Below, one piece after another: positions 1-9,244 of a stretch of DNA of 64,000 nt (positions are counted from its first letter, which is position 1; every line of letters starts with the position of its first letter). The DNA comes from Bacillus crepusculi (GTDB lineage Bacteria; Bacillota; Bacilli; Bacillales; Bacillaceae), in contig NZ_JACXXE010000004.1 in the NCBI RefSeq assembly GCF_014764715.1, positions 124,001-188,000 of the forward strand, given 5' to 3'. The notes below the pieces were generated by a model. The model had not been told where the DNA came from and searched no databases. It saw only the letters and a program-made list of their open reading frames with translations. Position numbers and translations under genes: made by a program.

Positions 1-271
1 TTATCACAGCATCCGGCGCCATCTCAATACATATATGACTTGGCACCCTTATACATGCACCTCGAAAAGGAAAAAATGGATCCCCTCTGTACACCGCATC
101 AATTAAATACGTGCCACTCGGCAGCCAGACGTGTGAATACCCTTGTGCTTTCGTCCATTCTAAGCATTCATTCAGCTTGACTGTACAGTCCGTTTTCCCG
201 TCAGCAATCACACCAAAATCTAGTACATTGACAACGGGTTTTTTCAGATCAGATTCATTTAATTCCCCCAA
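1..271 (-). CDS. N-terminal part of a right-handed beta-helix protein (pectate-lyase-3 / tail-spike type), cut by the window edge
   Basis: The reverse strand is open from a TTG codon at 271 to the window edge, giving about 90 residues. The start is supported by an AGGAGGGG Shine-Dalgarno about 6 bases upstream. The translation contains VLDFGVIADGKTDCTVKLNE followed by WLPSGTYLIDAV. This 'DFGAxxDGxTD...xxPxGxY' pattern opens the first coils of pectate-lyase-3 and phage tail-spike beta-helix proteins. The rest of the protein lies outside the window, so neither substrate nor secretion can be judged. No signal peptide is visible at this start. The family is fairly sure; the function is not. Confidence 0.6.
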   Translation of the reverse strand, partial: MGELNESDLKKPVVNVLDFGVIADGKTDCTVKLNECLEWTKAQGYSHVWLPSGTYLIDAVYRGDPFFPFRGACIRVPSHICIEMAPDAVI

Positions 272-465
272 CCAAAACCCCTCCTTTTCATACATGTCCT
301 CTCATCATCCTATGCATGTAGGAAGGGTTTGCCTGTACAGCACTTCAAATTTTATATAAATTCTTTTAGAATAACTTTCCGAACATTTTTACTTAAATGA
401 ATTTTTATTTTTTGAGTCTTTACGCCTATTGATCTAACATTTTCCTGTTTTAGAATAGTTTTATA

Positions 466-494
466 TTGACACAAGTACTATACAAGAATATCAT
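466..494 (+). promoter_or_regulatory. SigA-type promoter of the POT transporter gene
   Basis: TTGACA at 466-471, a 17-base spacer and TATCAT at 489-494 make a near-consensus vegetative promoter. It lies about 40 bases before the start codon at 533. The surrounding 272-532 gap is AT-rich and shows no gene. Confidence 0.7.
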
Positions 495-532
495 TTTTCT
501 CATATCTCTTTTTTTAAGAAAGGACCTATGCC

Positions 533-2026
533 ATGTCTACAATTGACCACGATAAAATTGTTAAAAGTGTGCCTCAAAAAGGGTTTTTTGGACATCCTAA
601 AGGACTTTATACACTGTTTTTCACTGAATTTTGGGAGCGTTTTTCTTATTATGGCATGCGTGCACTACTTATTTATTATATGTATACAGAGGTGACAAAA
701 GGCGGTCTAGGCTTTGACCAGACGACAGCCAATTCGATCATGTCTGTCTACGGTGCCCTTGTCTATATGTCAGGAGTAATTGGCGGGTGGCTCGCCGACC
801 GGGTATTCGGTTCGTCCAGTACGGTCTTTTATGGCGGAGTTTTCATCATGCTTGGGCATGTCATTTTGGCTCTGCCAAGCGGCGCAACAGCGCTCTTTAT
901 TAGTATGGGACTGATTATTATTGGGACAGGTCTTCTAAAGCCGAACGTTTCAAACATTGTTGGCGACCTGTATTCAAAAACGGACCCTCGCAGGGATTCC
1001 GGCTTTAGTATTTTCTACATGGGGATCAACATGGGTGGGTTTATTGCCCCATTAATTGTCGGAACACTCGGTCAAAAAGTGAATTTCCATCTTGGTTTCT
1101 CAATCGCTGCCGTTGGGATGCTTGTTGGACTTATTACATTTGTGATTACAAAAAAGCCGAATCTTGGCCTTGCCGGCACCTATGTTACAAATCCACTATC
1201 AGCTGCTGAACGCAAGAACATCAGCATTTTTGGAACATTGATCGTGATTGTGCTCGTTGTTTTCGCTGTCATTGGCATCCAAACAGGCGCGCTTACCATT
1301 AATTTATTCACTTGGTTTGTCAGTGTCCTTGGTGTGCTCATTCCGATTGTTTATTTTATTATGATGTATTTCAGTAAAAAGACGAGCACAGTGGAGCAAT
1401 CCAGGGTACTCGCTTATATTCCATTGTTCCTAGCTGCGGTGATGTTCTGGGCGATTCAAGAACAAGGCTCAAACATTTTAGCCACATATGCGGATCAACG
1501 AACAAACTTGAATTTCTTTGGGATGACACTCGCCTCTTCGTGGTTCCAATCATTGAATCCAATCTTTATTGTGCTGCTGTCTCCTGTATTTGCTTGGTTA
1601 TGGGTCAGACTCGGAAAGAGACAGCCGTCTACCCCGATTAAATTCTCACTTGGTCTTCTGTTTGCAGGATTATCCTTTATTATCATGATCATTCCTGCTT
1701 ACATGGCTGGTCCAAACACACTTGTGAGCCCATTATGGCTCGTGCTTAGCTTCTTCCTCGTCGTGATCGGAGAGCTCTGCTTATCACCGGTTGGTTTATC
1801 AGCGACAACAAAGCTTGCACCTGCTGCCTTCTCAGCGCAAACGATGAGCCTTTGGTTCCTTTCAAATGCCATGGCACAGGCGATCAATGCGCAAGTCGTC
1901 AAACTGTTTGATAAAGTGCCAGAAACCGTCTATTTCGGTATCATCGGCCTGCTTGCCATTGTTTTATGTGGTGTCATGCTTCTGCTTACACCAGTGATTA
2001 AGAAAGCGATGAAAGGCGTTCATTAA
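533..2026 (+). CDS. yclF: POT/PTR-family proton-coupled di-/tripeptide transporter (YclF/DtpT-like)
   Basis: This 497-residue polytopic membrane protein imports di- and tripeptides with protons. The family signatures are visible: FTEFWERFSYYGMRALLIYY near residues 30-49 (the ExxER region) and FYMGINMGGFIAPLI near residue 160 (PTR2 second signature). Hydrophobic segments continue to the C-terminus, as in DtpT-type proteins of about 490 residues. The start ATG at 533 follows AAAGGA at about 518. The gene has its own SigA promoter and ends at a strong terminator, so it is probably monocistronic. B. subtilis yclF lies in the same chromosomal neighbourhood. The family is secure; the symbol rests on similarity and location. 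Confidence 0.88.
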   Translation: MSTIDHDKIVKSVPQKGFFGHPKGLYTLFFTEFWERFSYYGMRALLIYYMYTEVTKGGLGFDQTTANSIMSVYGALVYMSGVIGGWLADRVFGSSSTVFYGGVFIMLGHVILALPSGATALFISMGLIIIGTGLLKPNVSNIVGDLYSKTDPRRDSGFSIFYMGINMGGFIAPLIVGTLGQKVNFHLGFSIAAVGMLVGLITFVITKKPNLGLAGTYVTNPLSAAERKNISIFGTLIVIVLVVFAVIGIQTGALTINLFTWFVSVLGVLIPIVYFIMMYFSKKTSTVEQSRVLAYIPLFLAAVMFWAIQEQGSNILATYADQRTNLNFFGMTLASSWFQSLNPIFIVLLSPVFAWLWVRLGKRQPSTPIKFSLGLLFAGLSFIIMIIPAYMAGPNTLVSPLWLVLSFFLVVIGELCLSPVGLSATTKLAPAAFSAQTMSLWFLSNAMAQAINAQVVKLFDKVPETVYFGIIGLLAIVLCGVMLLLTPVIKKAMKGVH

Positions 2027-2032
2027 ACCAAA

Positions 2033-2067
2033 AAAGAAGCCTCCCGATTGGGCTGGCTTCTTTTTTT
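2033..2067. terminator. Bidirectional intrinsic terminator between convergent yclF and permease genes
   Basis: The stem AAAGAAGCC / GGCTTCTTT encloses a short loop. It has an A-run on the left and a seven-T run on the right, so it can end transcription from both sides. Confidence 0.85.
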
Positions 2068-2073
2068 GATGGT

Positions 2074-3507
2074 TTAAAACCGAATCTCATCATCTCCGCG
2101 GATTTGCAGCTTGAGCGGTTCACTTTTCACCTGATGTTTTTTCACATAGCGATGATAGACGACATACCCAATGATCATGAGCGGTACGCCGACATATAGC
2201 CCAATTCGCTGCTCCGCATCAAAGGCAAGGCTGATCAAAACGATCGAGTTCAGCGTGATTGCAATGATCGGCAGTACCGGATAAAGAGGGGTTTTAAATT
2301 TTAGGTTTTCTAGCTTTCCGCCTGCTTTTACATATCTTCTACGGAAAAGCAGCTGCGATAATGTAATGGTGATCCAGCCAGTCTGAGCACTCATGCCGGC
2401 AATGGACACGATCCAGGCAAAAACCGTTTTCTCTGCAAAGAACCCGGATAATAGCGAAATACCTGTAAACAGGAAGGTGAGCAGTAAGGCATTCATCGGA
2501 ATACCGCGCTGATTCACACGTCTAAAAGCTTTTCCTGCCATTCCCTCCTTCGATAAGGAGTACAGCATTCTTGTCGATGCATACAAGCCAGAGTTGGCAA
2601 CAGATAATAAAGCAATGATAATGACAAAGTTCATCATATCTGCCGCAAAAGGAATTCCCGTTCTCTCAAACACAGTGACAAATGGACTTTGCAGCACACT
2701 TGCTTCCTTCCAAGGCACCATACCCGCTAATACGAAAATAGATAAGACGAAAAAGACGAGTGTACGCCATACGGTCTGATGGATCGAACGGGGAACGGTT
2801 TTCTCAGGGTTTTCACTTTCTCCTGCCGCAATCCCGATTAGCTCTGTTCCTTGGAAAGAAAAATTCACCGTGATCATCGTGACCACAACGGCGAGCAATC
2901 CATTTGGAAACAGCCCATCACTTACAAAATGGCTGAAGTAAGGAGCGGGTTCACCGCTCGTTGTTTGAATAAAACCAAACATCGCCGCTCCGCCTACACC
3001 AATGAAGAGTAAAATCGCAATAATCTTAATGGTTGAAAAGAAAAACTCCGACTCCCCGAACGCTTTCGCCGACCGGGCATTTAATAAGAAAAGACAGAGT
3101 CCGAATATGAGACACCAAATCCACACATCCACTTGCGGGAGCCAGCGCCTCATCAGCTGCCCTGCTGATAAGAATTCAAGGGCGACCGTTGCCGCCCAGC
3201 CGAGCCAATAAATCCAGCCAACAGAAAAACCAGCGGCAGGGCTGACAAATTTGGTCGCATACGTATGAAACGACCCCGACACAGGCAGTGCGACAGACAG
3301 CTCCCCAAGACACAGCATGGTTAAATACATAATCAATCCGCCCACAATATAAGAAAGAACGGCTCCGACTGGCCCAGCTTGTCCAATCGTATAGCCCGTT
3401 CCAAGGAAAAAGCCTGTCCCAATGACACCGCCAAGTGAAATCATAAATAAATGGCGGGAGGTCATCGCCCTTTTCAATTGTTCGGGCTGATTTTGTCCAA
3501 CATCCAC
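2074..3507 (-). CDS. APC-family amino-acid permease (AAT subfamily)
   Basis: This 477-residue integral membrane protein should import an amino acid with protons. The N-terminus MTSRHLFMISLGGVIGTGFF (from about residue 15) is the APC/AAT helix-1 motif. NFSFQGTELIGIAAGESENP near residue 220 is the matching helix-6 motif. About twelve hydrophobic segments can be read, ending in a basic tail. The start is GTG at 3507, eight bases after AAGGAGGG; the nearby ATG at 3503 is out of frame. A TATAAT-like -10 on this strand lies at 3591-3596. The substrate cannot be read from the sequence; relatives carry S-methylmethionine, GABA, proline or aromatic amino acids, so I give no symbol. Confidence 0.85.
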   Translation of the reverse strand: MDVGQNQPEQLKRAMTSRHLFMISLGGVIGTGFFLGTGYTIGQAGPVGAVLSYIVGGLIMYLTMLCLGELSVALPVSGSFHTYATKFVSPAAGFSVGWIYWLGWAATVALEFLSAGQLMRRWLPQVDVWIWCLIFGLCLFLLNARSAKAFGESEFFFSTIKIIAILLFIGVGGAAMFGFIQTTSGEPAPYFSHFVSDGLFPNGLLAVVVTMITVNFSFQGTELIGIAAGESENPEKTVPRSIHQTVWRTLVFFVLSIFVLAGMVPWKEASVLQSPFVTVFERTGIPFAADMMNFVIIIALLSVANSGLYASTRMLYSLSKEGMAGKAFRRVNQRGIPMNALLLTFLFTGISLLSGFFAEKTVFAWIVSIAGMSAQTGWITITLSQLLFRRRYVKAGGKLENLKFKTPLYPVLPIIAITLNSIVLISLAFDAEQRIGLYVGVPLMIIGYVVYHRYVKKHQVKSEPLKLQIRGDDEIRF

Positions 3508-3832
3508 AATGATGCCCTCCTTCTTCTAAGATGCTCTGTTATCAAAACATGTCTCCATGTGATTCATTCCATTTTCAAAACAACCTACTAATTATACATC
3601 TTTTATAATAAATATGCTTCCTTCTATGGTCACTGTTACAAAGTCTTTATTTTAGTAATGTTCGCACAAATAAGAGATGAAAGACTTTTAAGATGATTGA
3701 GGTTTGAAAGAAATGGGTTGCGGGCATAAAGTTGGGGAGATTCGCTCAAGCTAGTTTCAAATGCTTTACTTTTAGGTTGCTTCTCTGTAAGATCATATGT
3801 TGTAAATACCAACAAGAAAAGTGGGGAATAAA
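3508..3832. other. Divergent intergenic region between the permease gene and tcyA
   Basis: This 325-base gap holds no convincing gene. On the minus strand TATAAT (3591-3596 in plus coordinates) is a likely -10 for the permease gene, with a poor -35. The tcyA promoter is listed separately. Its middle part is AT-rich, and I see no riboswitch fold or terminator. Confidence 0.6.
3765..3793 (+). promoter_or_regulatory. Probable SigA promoter of tcyABC
   Basis: TTTACT (3765-3770), a 17-base spacer and TAAGAT (3788-3793) place a transcript start near 3800, about 33 bases before the tcyA ATG. Confidence 0.55.
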
Positions 3833-4648
3833 ATGAAAAAAATGTTCTTTGCCATTATGTTAGGCGTTTGTGTTGCATTGATCACTGCATGTGGATCTGG
3901 TGCAAATGACAACGCGAATAAACAATCTGGGTCTAAGGAATCAGGCGACCTTTGGAAATCCATTCAGGATAAAGGTGTATTAACCATCGGAACTGAGGGT
4001 ACTTATGCTCCTTTCACATTCCATGACAAAAAGACAGATAAATTAACTGGCTATGATGTAGAGGTCATCACAGAAGTAGCCAAACGTCTTGACTTAAAAC
4101 CTGAATTCAAAGAAACACAATGGGACAGCATGTTTGCTGGATTGAATTCAAAACGTTTTGACGTGGTAGCGAACCAAGTTGGTAAAACTGGACGTGAAAA
4201 TCAATACGATTTCTCTGATAAATACACAACGTCTCAAGCCGTTGTTGTGACAAAATCAGATAACAACGACATCAAAAAGCTTTCTGATGTCAAAGGTAAA
4301 AAAGCAGCACAATCGTTAACAAGTAACTACAATAAACTAGCAACAGATGCTGGTGCTAAAATTGAAGGCGTTGAAGGTCTTGCACAATCGATTCAATTGA
4401 TTCAGCAAGGACGTGCTGATCTGACGTTCAATGACAAATTGGCTGTATTGAATTACTTGAAAACAAGCGGTAACAAAAACCTAAAAGTTGCATTTGAAAC
4501 AGGAGATCCTCAAGAAACATATTTTGCCTTCAGAAAAGGCAGCGGCGAAGTCGTTGACAAAGTGAATGGCGCACTAAAAGAAATGAAGAAAGACGGTACA
4601 CTCGCGAAGATTTCTAAGAAATGGTTTGGTGAAGATGTTACAAAGTAA
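3833..4648 (+). CDS. tcyA: L-cystine ABC importer, substrate-binding lipoprotein
   Basis: This extracellular solute-binding lipoprotein of the TcyABC cystine importer has 271 residues. A lipoprotein signal peptide is visible: MKKMFFAIMLG, a hydrophobic stretch, then lipobox LITAC with the lipidated Cys near residue 20. The mature part starts the SBP_bac_3 fold, with GVLTIGTEGTYAPFTFHDKK, then GYDVEVITEVAKRL and WDSMFAGLNSKRFDVVANQV. These match my memory of B. subtilis TcyA almost word for word. The start was set at ATG 3833, eight bases after GTGGGG, rather than the in-frame GTG at 3821 inside that site. tcyB overlaps its 3' end and tcyC follows closely. In B. subtilis the system is repressed by CymR; I did not locate an operator. 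Confidence 0.93.
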   Translation: MKKMFFAIMLGVCVALITACGSGANDNANKQSGSKESGDLWKSIQDKGVLTIGTEGTYAPFTFHDKKTDKLTGYDVEVITEVAKRLDLKPEFKETQWDSMFAGLNSKRFDVVANQVGKTGRENQYDFSDKYTTSQAVVVTKSDNNDIKKLSDVKGKKAAQSLTSNYNKLATDAGAKIEGVEGLAQSIQLIQQGRADLTFNDKLAVLNYLKTSGNKNLKVAFETGDPQETYFAFRKGSGEVVDKVNGALKEMKKDGTLAKISKKWFGEDVTK

Positions 4649-5327
4649 TATCCTAGGAGTCGTCATTCCTTGGGATCTTCTTCAGCAATCTTTCTGGCCA
4701 ATGGTGATGCAGGGGATTTATTATACAATTCCCCTCGCCATCATTGCCTTTATCATTGGTCTTTTTATCGCACTTGTGACAGCTCTTGCAAGAATGTCTA
4801 AAATCAAAGCGCTCAGATGGATTTTTTCCATTTATGTGTCGGCTGTTCGCGGAACGCCGCTTTTTGTGCAATTGTTTATTATTTTCTATTTCTTTCCGAC
4901 ATTTAATATTACACTTGATCCATATCCAAGTGCTATCATCGCTTTTTCTTTAAACGTAGGTGCGTATGCTTCGGAAATTATCCGTGCATCCGTCCTATCT
5001 GTTCCAAAAGGACAATGGGAAGCGGGGTATTCAATTGGGATGACCCATCGCAAAACGCTCGTCCGCGTGATTTTACCGCAGGCAGTGCGTGTATCGATTC
5101 CGCCGCTATCTAATTCTTTCATTAGTTTGGTGAAGGATACATCGCTTGCCTCCCAAATCCTCGTGGCAGAGATGTTCCGTAAATCACAGGAAATTGCTGC
5201 GGCGAACTTGGATCAAATATTATTTATTTATATGGAAGCAGCCCTGATCTATTGGGTATTCTGCTTCATTCTATCGCTCGTTCAGCACCAAATTGAAAAA
5301 CGACTTGATCGATATGTCGCAAGGTAG
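4635..5327 (+). CDS. tcyB: L-cystine ABC importer, permease subunit
   Basis: This is a membrane subunit of the HisMQ type, about 230 residues. It opens with a hydrophobic HEQRO-type stretch ([20 protein letters not shown]). It carries [18 protein letters not shown] and the EAA coupling loop [20 protein letters not shown] near residue 135, which docks to TcyC. The reading frame begins inside the end of tcyA. ATG 4635 is preferred over the upstream in-frame TTG 4626 and GTG 4629, but none has a strong ribosome site, which suggests translational coupling to tcyA. The start is uncertain by a few codons. Confidence 0.9.
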   Translation: MLQSNILGVVIPWDLLQQSFWPMVMQGIYYTIPLAIIAFIIGLFIALVTALARMSKIKALRWIFSIYVSAVRGTPLFVQLFIIFYFFPTFNITLDPYPSAIIAFSLNVGAYASEIIRASVLSVPKGQWEAGYSIGMTHRKTLVRVILPQAVRVSIPPLSNSFISLVKDTSLASQILVAEMFRKSQEIAAANLDQILFIYMEAALIYWVFCFILSLVQHQIEKRLDRYVAR

Positions 5328-5338
5328 GAGGGAACGAC

Positions 5339-6082
5339 ATGCTAACAGTCAAAGGCTTAAACAAATCCTTTGGTGAAAATGAGATTTTAAAGTCGATTGA
5401 TTTTACGATCAACAAAGGGCAGGTTGTGGCGATTCTTGGTCCATCAGGTTCAGGAAAAACAACGATGCTTCGCTGTTTAAATGCACTTGAAATACCAAAT
5501 GGCGGCTCCTTTACCTTCGATGATTTCTCGATTGATTTTTCGAAAAAAAATAAATCAGCTGATCTGCTGAAGCTTCGCCGGAAATCAGGAATGGTGTTTC
5601 AAGATTATCACCTGTTTCCTCACCGTACAGTGCTTGAAAATGTGATGGAAGGTCCTGTTCAGGTGCAGCGCCGACCAAAGGAAACGGTACGAAAAGAAGC
5701 CATTCAGCTCCTGCAAAAGGTAGGTCTTGAGGATAAAAAAGATTTGTATCCCTTCCAGCTGTCAGGCGGTCAAAAGCAGCGAGTCGGCATTGCCCGTGCA
5801 CTTGCCATTCAGCCAGAGCTCATGCTTTTTGATGAACCAACCTCTGCGCTTGATCCTGAGCTTGTCGGGGAAGTCTTAAAGGTCATGAAGGATCTGGCGA
5901 AGGAAGGCTGGACCATGGCGGTTGTCACACATGAAATCAAGTTTGCTCAAGAAGTGGCAGACGAAGTGATTTTTATTGATGGCGGCGTCATTGTCGAGCA
6001 AGGTCCTCCGGAAGAAATCTTCAAACGACCGAAGGAAGAGCGAACAAAACAATTCTTAAACCGGATTTTGAATCCAGTATGA
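5339..6082 (+). CDS. tcyC: L-cystine ABC importer, ATP-binding subunit
   Basis: This 247-residue ABC ATPase of the polar-amino-acid class energises TcyAB. Visible motifs are Walker [10 protein letters not shown] near residue 32, Q-loop [16 protein letters not shown], signature LSGGQKQR and Walker [14 protein letters not shown] with the H-loop THE following. The start ATG 5339 is eight bases after AGGAGGGA and twelve bases after the tcyB stop. A strong terminator follows directly, closing the tcyABC unit. Confidence 0.93.
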   Translation: MLTVKGLNKSFGENEILKSIDFTINKGQVVAILGPSGSGKTTMLRCLNALEIPNGGSFTFDDFSIDFSKKNKSADLLKLRRKSGMVFQDYHLFPHRTVLENVMEGPVQVQRRPKETVRKEAIQLLQKVGLEDKKDLYPFQLSGGQKQRVGIARALAIQPELMLFDEPTSALDPELVGEVLKVMKDLAKEGWTMAVVTHEIKFAQEVADEVIFIDGGVIVEQGPPEEIFKRPKEERTKQFLNRILNPV

Positions 6083-6084
6083 TG

Positions 6085-6125
6085 AAAAAAGGCTGTTCTC
6101 ACTTGATGAGAACAGCCTTTTTTTA
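6085..6125 (+). terminator. Intrinsic terminator after tcyC
   Basis: A 15-17 bp stem built on AAGGCTGTTCTCA / TGAGAACAGCCTT has a CTTGA loop and is followed by a run of seven T. Confidence 0.9.
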
Positions 6126-6220
6126 TCTTTTTAAAAGTAAGCGATTACAATTGAGCAAAGCCATTTAAAGGGGCGTGTGAGTATGTTACGATGGAATTCG
6201 AGTGTTTAAGAAAGAAGGGA

Positions 6221-6871
6221 ATGCTTTTGAAGCGGGAACATCTTTTACGTTGGTTTTTTTATTTTGTTGGATTGATCGTACTTGCTTTTGGACTATCGCT
6301 GACAGTGAAAGGAAAGATCCTTGGCATTGGTCCTTGGGACGCTTTTCATTACGGACTGTTTCAGCACTTTGGACTCACAATTGGTCAGTGGTCCATCATT
6401 ATTGGTGCACTAATTGTCACATTGACATCTGTTTTTACGAAATCATTTCCAAAGATCGGCGCTTTACTGAATATGGTGCTGATTGGCGTGTTTATTGATT
6501 TCTTTAATGCGGTATTACCTGCACCACATGGGTATTTACCTGCTTTATATGTGTTTATTACGGGTGTTGTTGTGTCTGGTTATGGCGTTGGCATTTATGT
6601 CTCAGCCAATCTTGGCGCTGGGCCAAGAGATTCATTAATGCTACTCATCTCAGCGAAAACAGGGCTGAACGTACAATGGGTCCGAAATGGCATTGAGTTA
6701 ACGGTGCTTTTATTTGCATGGATGCTCGGCGGACCGATTGGAATTGGTACGATTTTGACCGCCATTTTTACAGGACTTGTACTCCGTTTCTCCTTGCCGC
6801 AATCGACACGGCTTTTGCAGCTTCTCATTACAAAAACGGCAGAGAAACCCGTTCAACCCCTTATCCGATAA
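6221..6871 (+). CDS. yczE: YczE-family integral membrane protein
   Basis: This 216-residue membrane protein of the YczE/YitT-like family has about five hydrophobic segments. Family-type glycine-rich loops are visible, for example GIGPWDAFHYGLFQHFG near residue 35 and SANLGAGPRDSLMLLIS near residue 130. ATG 6221 was chosen, although an in-frame ATG at 6191 would add ten mostly hydrophilic residues; neither has a clear ribosome site. It sits next to sfp as in B. subtilis. As I recall, yczE mutants of B. velezensis FZB42 are impaired in lipopeptide/polyketide production, so a support role in non-ribosomal synthesis is plausible, but the mechanism is unknown. Confidence 0.85.
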   Translation: MLLKREHLLRWFFYFVGLIVLAFGLSLTVKGKILGIGPWDAFHYGLFQHFGLTIGQWSIIIGALIVTLTSVFTKSFPKIGALLNMVLIGVFIDFFNAVLPAPHGYLPALYVFITGVVVSGYGVGIYVSANLGAGPRDSLMLLISAKTGLNVQWVRNGIELTVLLFAWMLGGPIGIGTILTAIFTGLVLRFSLPQSTRLLQLLITKTAEKPVQPLIR

Positions 6872-6875
6872 GAAC

Positions 6876-6904
6876 AAGCCATTCTACGAAAAGAATGGCT
6901 TTTC
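6876..6904 (+). terminator. Intrinsic terminator after yczE
   Basis: AAGCCATTCT pairs with AGAATGGCTT across a short loop, followed by a modest T-run (TTTTC). Confidence 0.7.
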
Positions 6905-7034
6905 TTGTGTTAATGCAAATAAACAGAATATTCACTCATAAAAGATAAAACCTTATTCAGATGCCCTTCTAACAGAAAAGGCTGATCAAGCTTCTTTATT
7001 TTATTGATCCAAAAGGAGGCCTGCCTGTATCCCT

Positions 7035-7062
7035 TTTGCATAGCGCGCTCCAATGGTACAAT
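7035..7062 (+). promoter_or_regulatory. Probable sfp promoter
   Basis: TTTGCA (7035-7040), a 16-base spacer and TACAAT (7057-7062) lie about 26 bases before the sfp start codon. The -35 is weak. Confidence 0.45.
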
Positions 7063-7087
7063 AAATGTAAAAAACCTGAGGTTCGTT

Positions 7088-7783
7088 ATGAAGATTTTCG
7101 CTATCCAATTACAACATTTAGATGAAATCAATGCACAGAAACAAATAGATCAGCTCAAGCCCTTTGTGTCACCTGAAAAACGTGGTGCGGCTGAACGCTT
7201 TCGTTTTCTAATTGATGCTAGAAGAACCCTGTTAGGTGAGGTGCTGGTTCGTCAATTGATCCATGATATGTACAATCTGCCTATTGATCAGATTGTCTTT
7301 GAAACGGAGGGAAATGGTAAGCCTGTCGTCCGGCACATTCCTTCTTTTCACTTTAATCTTTCTCACTCTGGTGATTGGGTCGTTTGCGCAGTAGATGATG
7401 CACCCGTTGGCATCGATATAGAGGAGATCAAACCCATTGATCTTGCGATTGCCAAGCGATTTTTTTCGGCTGATGAATATCAGGATTTACTCTCACAGCC
7501 GCCAGAACGACAGGAAGCCTATTTCTTTCATCTATGGTCAATGAAGGAGGCCTTTATCAAGCTGACTGGAAAGGGAATATCCTATGGTCTTTCGTCCTTT
7601 ACAGCCCGTCTGTCAGAGGATGGACAGGCTACTTTGACATTACCTGATCACGAAGCGCCTTGCTTTGTGCAAACATACTCACTTGATCCTGCCTACCAAA
7701 TGGCGGTATGCACACGAAAGCCCATTGCGGCTGAGAGTGTTGAGACACTGTCTTGCAGCGAGGTGCTGTCCCGCCTTCAATAA
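7088..7783 (+). CDS. sfp: 4'-phosphopantetheinyl transferase Sfp
   Basis: Sfp moves the phosphopantetheine arm from CoA to the serine of carrier (T) domains, making NRPS proteins active. The 231-residue protein shows the family's conserved blocks: NLSHSGDWVVCAV near residue 83, GIDIEEIKP with the Mg-binding Asp/Glu near residue 105, and WSMKEAFIKLTGKG near residue 150. It aligns with B. subtilis Sfp from the first residues (MKIFAIQL against MKIYGIYM), so ATG 7088 was used instead of a 28-codon upstream extension. No break like the frameshift of B. subtilis 168 sfp is seen. All carrier domains of the five NRPS proteins in this window are likely clients. The gene end overlaps the convergent ycxD end by seven bases. 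Confidence 0.95.
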   Translation: MKIFAIQLQHLDEINAQKQIDQLKPFVSPEKRGAAERFRFLIDARRTLLGEVLVRQLIHDMYNLPIDQIVFETEGNGKPVVRHIPSFHFNLSHSGDWVVCAVDDAPVGIDIEEIKPIDLAIAKRFFSADEYQDLLSQPPERQEAYFFHLWSMKEAFIKLTGKGISYGLSSFTARLSEDGQATLTLPDHEAPCFVQTYSLDPAYQMAVCTRKPIAAESVETLSCSEVLSRLQ

Positions 7784-9114
7784 CGAGTGATTTGCTGAAG
7801 TGCCGTTTTTAGCAAATCGACTCCGCGTGTGATTTGCTCTTCTTTCACATGCCAGATGTTGAGCTGAAGAACGGGGTCCTTCTGATAGGTCGAGATGTAA
7901 TGGCGGTCGATTGGCTGAACGGAAACAGATGCCTTTTTCAGCTTGTGAATAAGCTGATTCAGTGGAATAGAACGATCGATACGAAGATGTGTATGGGTAG
8001 CTGGCTCTCCTTCCCCCAGTTGATAGGCGCCTTGGTCGTTTGTTAAACATGTCACCAGCTTTTTGGAGCGGTTTCGATACGTTGCCTGCATCCTTTGCCG
8101 ATGCCGCTCAAACATCCCGCTTTTTAAATATATTTCTAAGGCTGCCTGGGACAGCATGGAGCTGTCAATATCAATAAGGCGTTTGTGTTCGCTAAAAGGC
8201 CCAATCAGTTCTTCTGGTAAAACGACAGCCCCTGTTCGAAGCCCTGGAAAGATGATTTTGGAGAAGCTTTTTAAATAAATGACCTTTCCCGCCTGATCGT
8301 ATGAATAGATCGGGTCTCTTTTCGTGTCGAATTCTAAATCAGCCAAGTAATCATCTTCAACGATGAAGACATCGTATTTCTTGGCGAGAGCTGCAATGGC
8401 GATTTTCTCTTGTTTTGACAAACTGGTTCCAAGTGGGTTTTGGAACCTTGGCATCGTATAGAAAAAACGAATCTCCCCTTCTTGAAAGATGCGCTCCAGC
8501 TCCTGAAGATCGAGGCCTTTTTCCGTCCGCTGAATGCCGCGTACGGGCAATTGATTTTTCTCTAAATATTGGAGATACAGGTGGTAGCCCGGCTGTTCGA
8601 CTAGGATGGTGTGTTTTCCATTCGGAAATGGAATGGTACTTAAAATGGCTAACGCCAGCTGAATACCAGAGGTCATAACGATCTGCTGCGGATGCGCAAA
8701 TACTTGATAATCCATAAATCGCTTTGAAATGATTGGCAGCAGCGACGGTAATCCGTTGGCTGTGCCGTAGATAAATAGATCATTTTGATACAAATCAATT
8801 GCTTGATTGATGCAATGCTGAAAATCGACATATGGAAACACAACGGGATCAGGTGCAGATGAAGCAAAGTCAATCCATGTACCGTTCTGCTTGCCTGCCG
8901 GTTGCTTCGTTTTCACGACAAAATAGCCGCTTCTTTCCACAGAATAAAGCAGATGTTCACGCTCCAATGTGTCCAGCGCTTTGATCACCGTGCTTTTACT
9001 CACTGCATATTGAGCTGCTAAGTGGCGAATGGAAGGAATCTTCATACCCGCACTATACTCACCGCACTCGATTTTCCCCTTTAAGCTCAGGACGAGTCGA
9101 TCATATTTCCTCAT
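7777..9114 (-). CDS. ycxD: MocR-type transcriptional regulator (GntR winged helix plus aminotransferase fold)
   Basis: This is a 445-residue regulator. Residues 1-70 form a GntR winged helix (KIPSIRHLAAQYAVSKSTVIKALDTLE). The remainder is a fold-type-I aminotransferase domain that binds PLP as an effector rather than acting as an enzyme. The PLP lysine is visible in YLKSFSKIIFPGLRTG near residue 275, and VEDDYLADLEF holds the cofactor Asp. Start ATG 9114 lies seven bases after AAGGAGG; the 11-codon upstream extension is rejected. The length agrees with B. subtilis YcxD (about 444 residues). It is divergent from ycxC, so ycxC is its natural target. The ligand is unknown. Confidence 0.88.
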   Translation of the reverse strand: MRKYDRLVLSLKGKIECGEYSAGMKIPSIRHLAAQYAVSKSTVIKALDTLEREHLLYSVERSGYFVVKTKQPAGKQNGTWIDFASSAPDPVVFPYVDFQHCINQAIDLYQNDLFIYGTANGLPSLLPIISKRFMDYQVFAHPQQIVMTSGIQLALAILSTIPFPNGKHTILVEQPGYHLYLQYLEKNQLPVRGIQRTEKGLDLQELERIFQEGEIRFFYTMPRFQNPLGTSLSKQEKIAIAALAKKYDVFIVEDDYLADLEFDTKRDPIYSYDQAGKVIYLKSFSKIIFPGLRTGAVVLPEELIGPFSEHKRLIDIDSSMLSQAALEIYLKSGMFERHRQRMQATYRNRSKKLVTCLTNDQGAYQLGEGEPATHTHLRIDRSIPLNQLIHKLKKASVSVQPIDRHYISTYQKDPVLQLNIWHVKEEQITRGVDLLKTALQQITRY

Positions 9115-9127
9115 ACCACTTCCTCCT

Positions 9128-9139
9128 TGTACCGGTACA
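9128..9139. promoter_or_regulatory. 12-bp perfect palindrome in the ycxD-ycxC intergenic region
   Basis: TGTACCGGTACA is a perfect dyad just upstream of the ycxD ribosome site. Related half-sites (TGTACA near 9155, ACCGGT near 9198) lie closer to ycxC. This is a candidate operator for YcxD or another dimeric regulator, proposed only from symmetry and position. Confidence 0.35.
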
Positions 9140-9244
9140 GATATCATGTTTTCTTATTGTACACCTTAGATCATCCGATTACGATAGAAGGACAGAACCG
9201 GTCAATTCAACTGAAGCATGCATGCTCGTGTAAGGAGTCACGTT

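Noticed and set aside
111-359. 82-codon plus-strand frame near the left edge
   Set aside because: It lies antisense to the beta-helix protein frame, which shows family motifs and a ribosome site.
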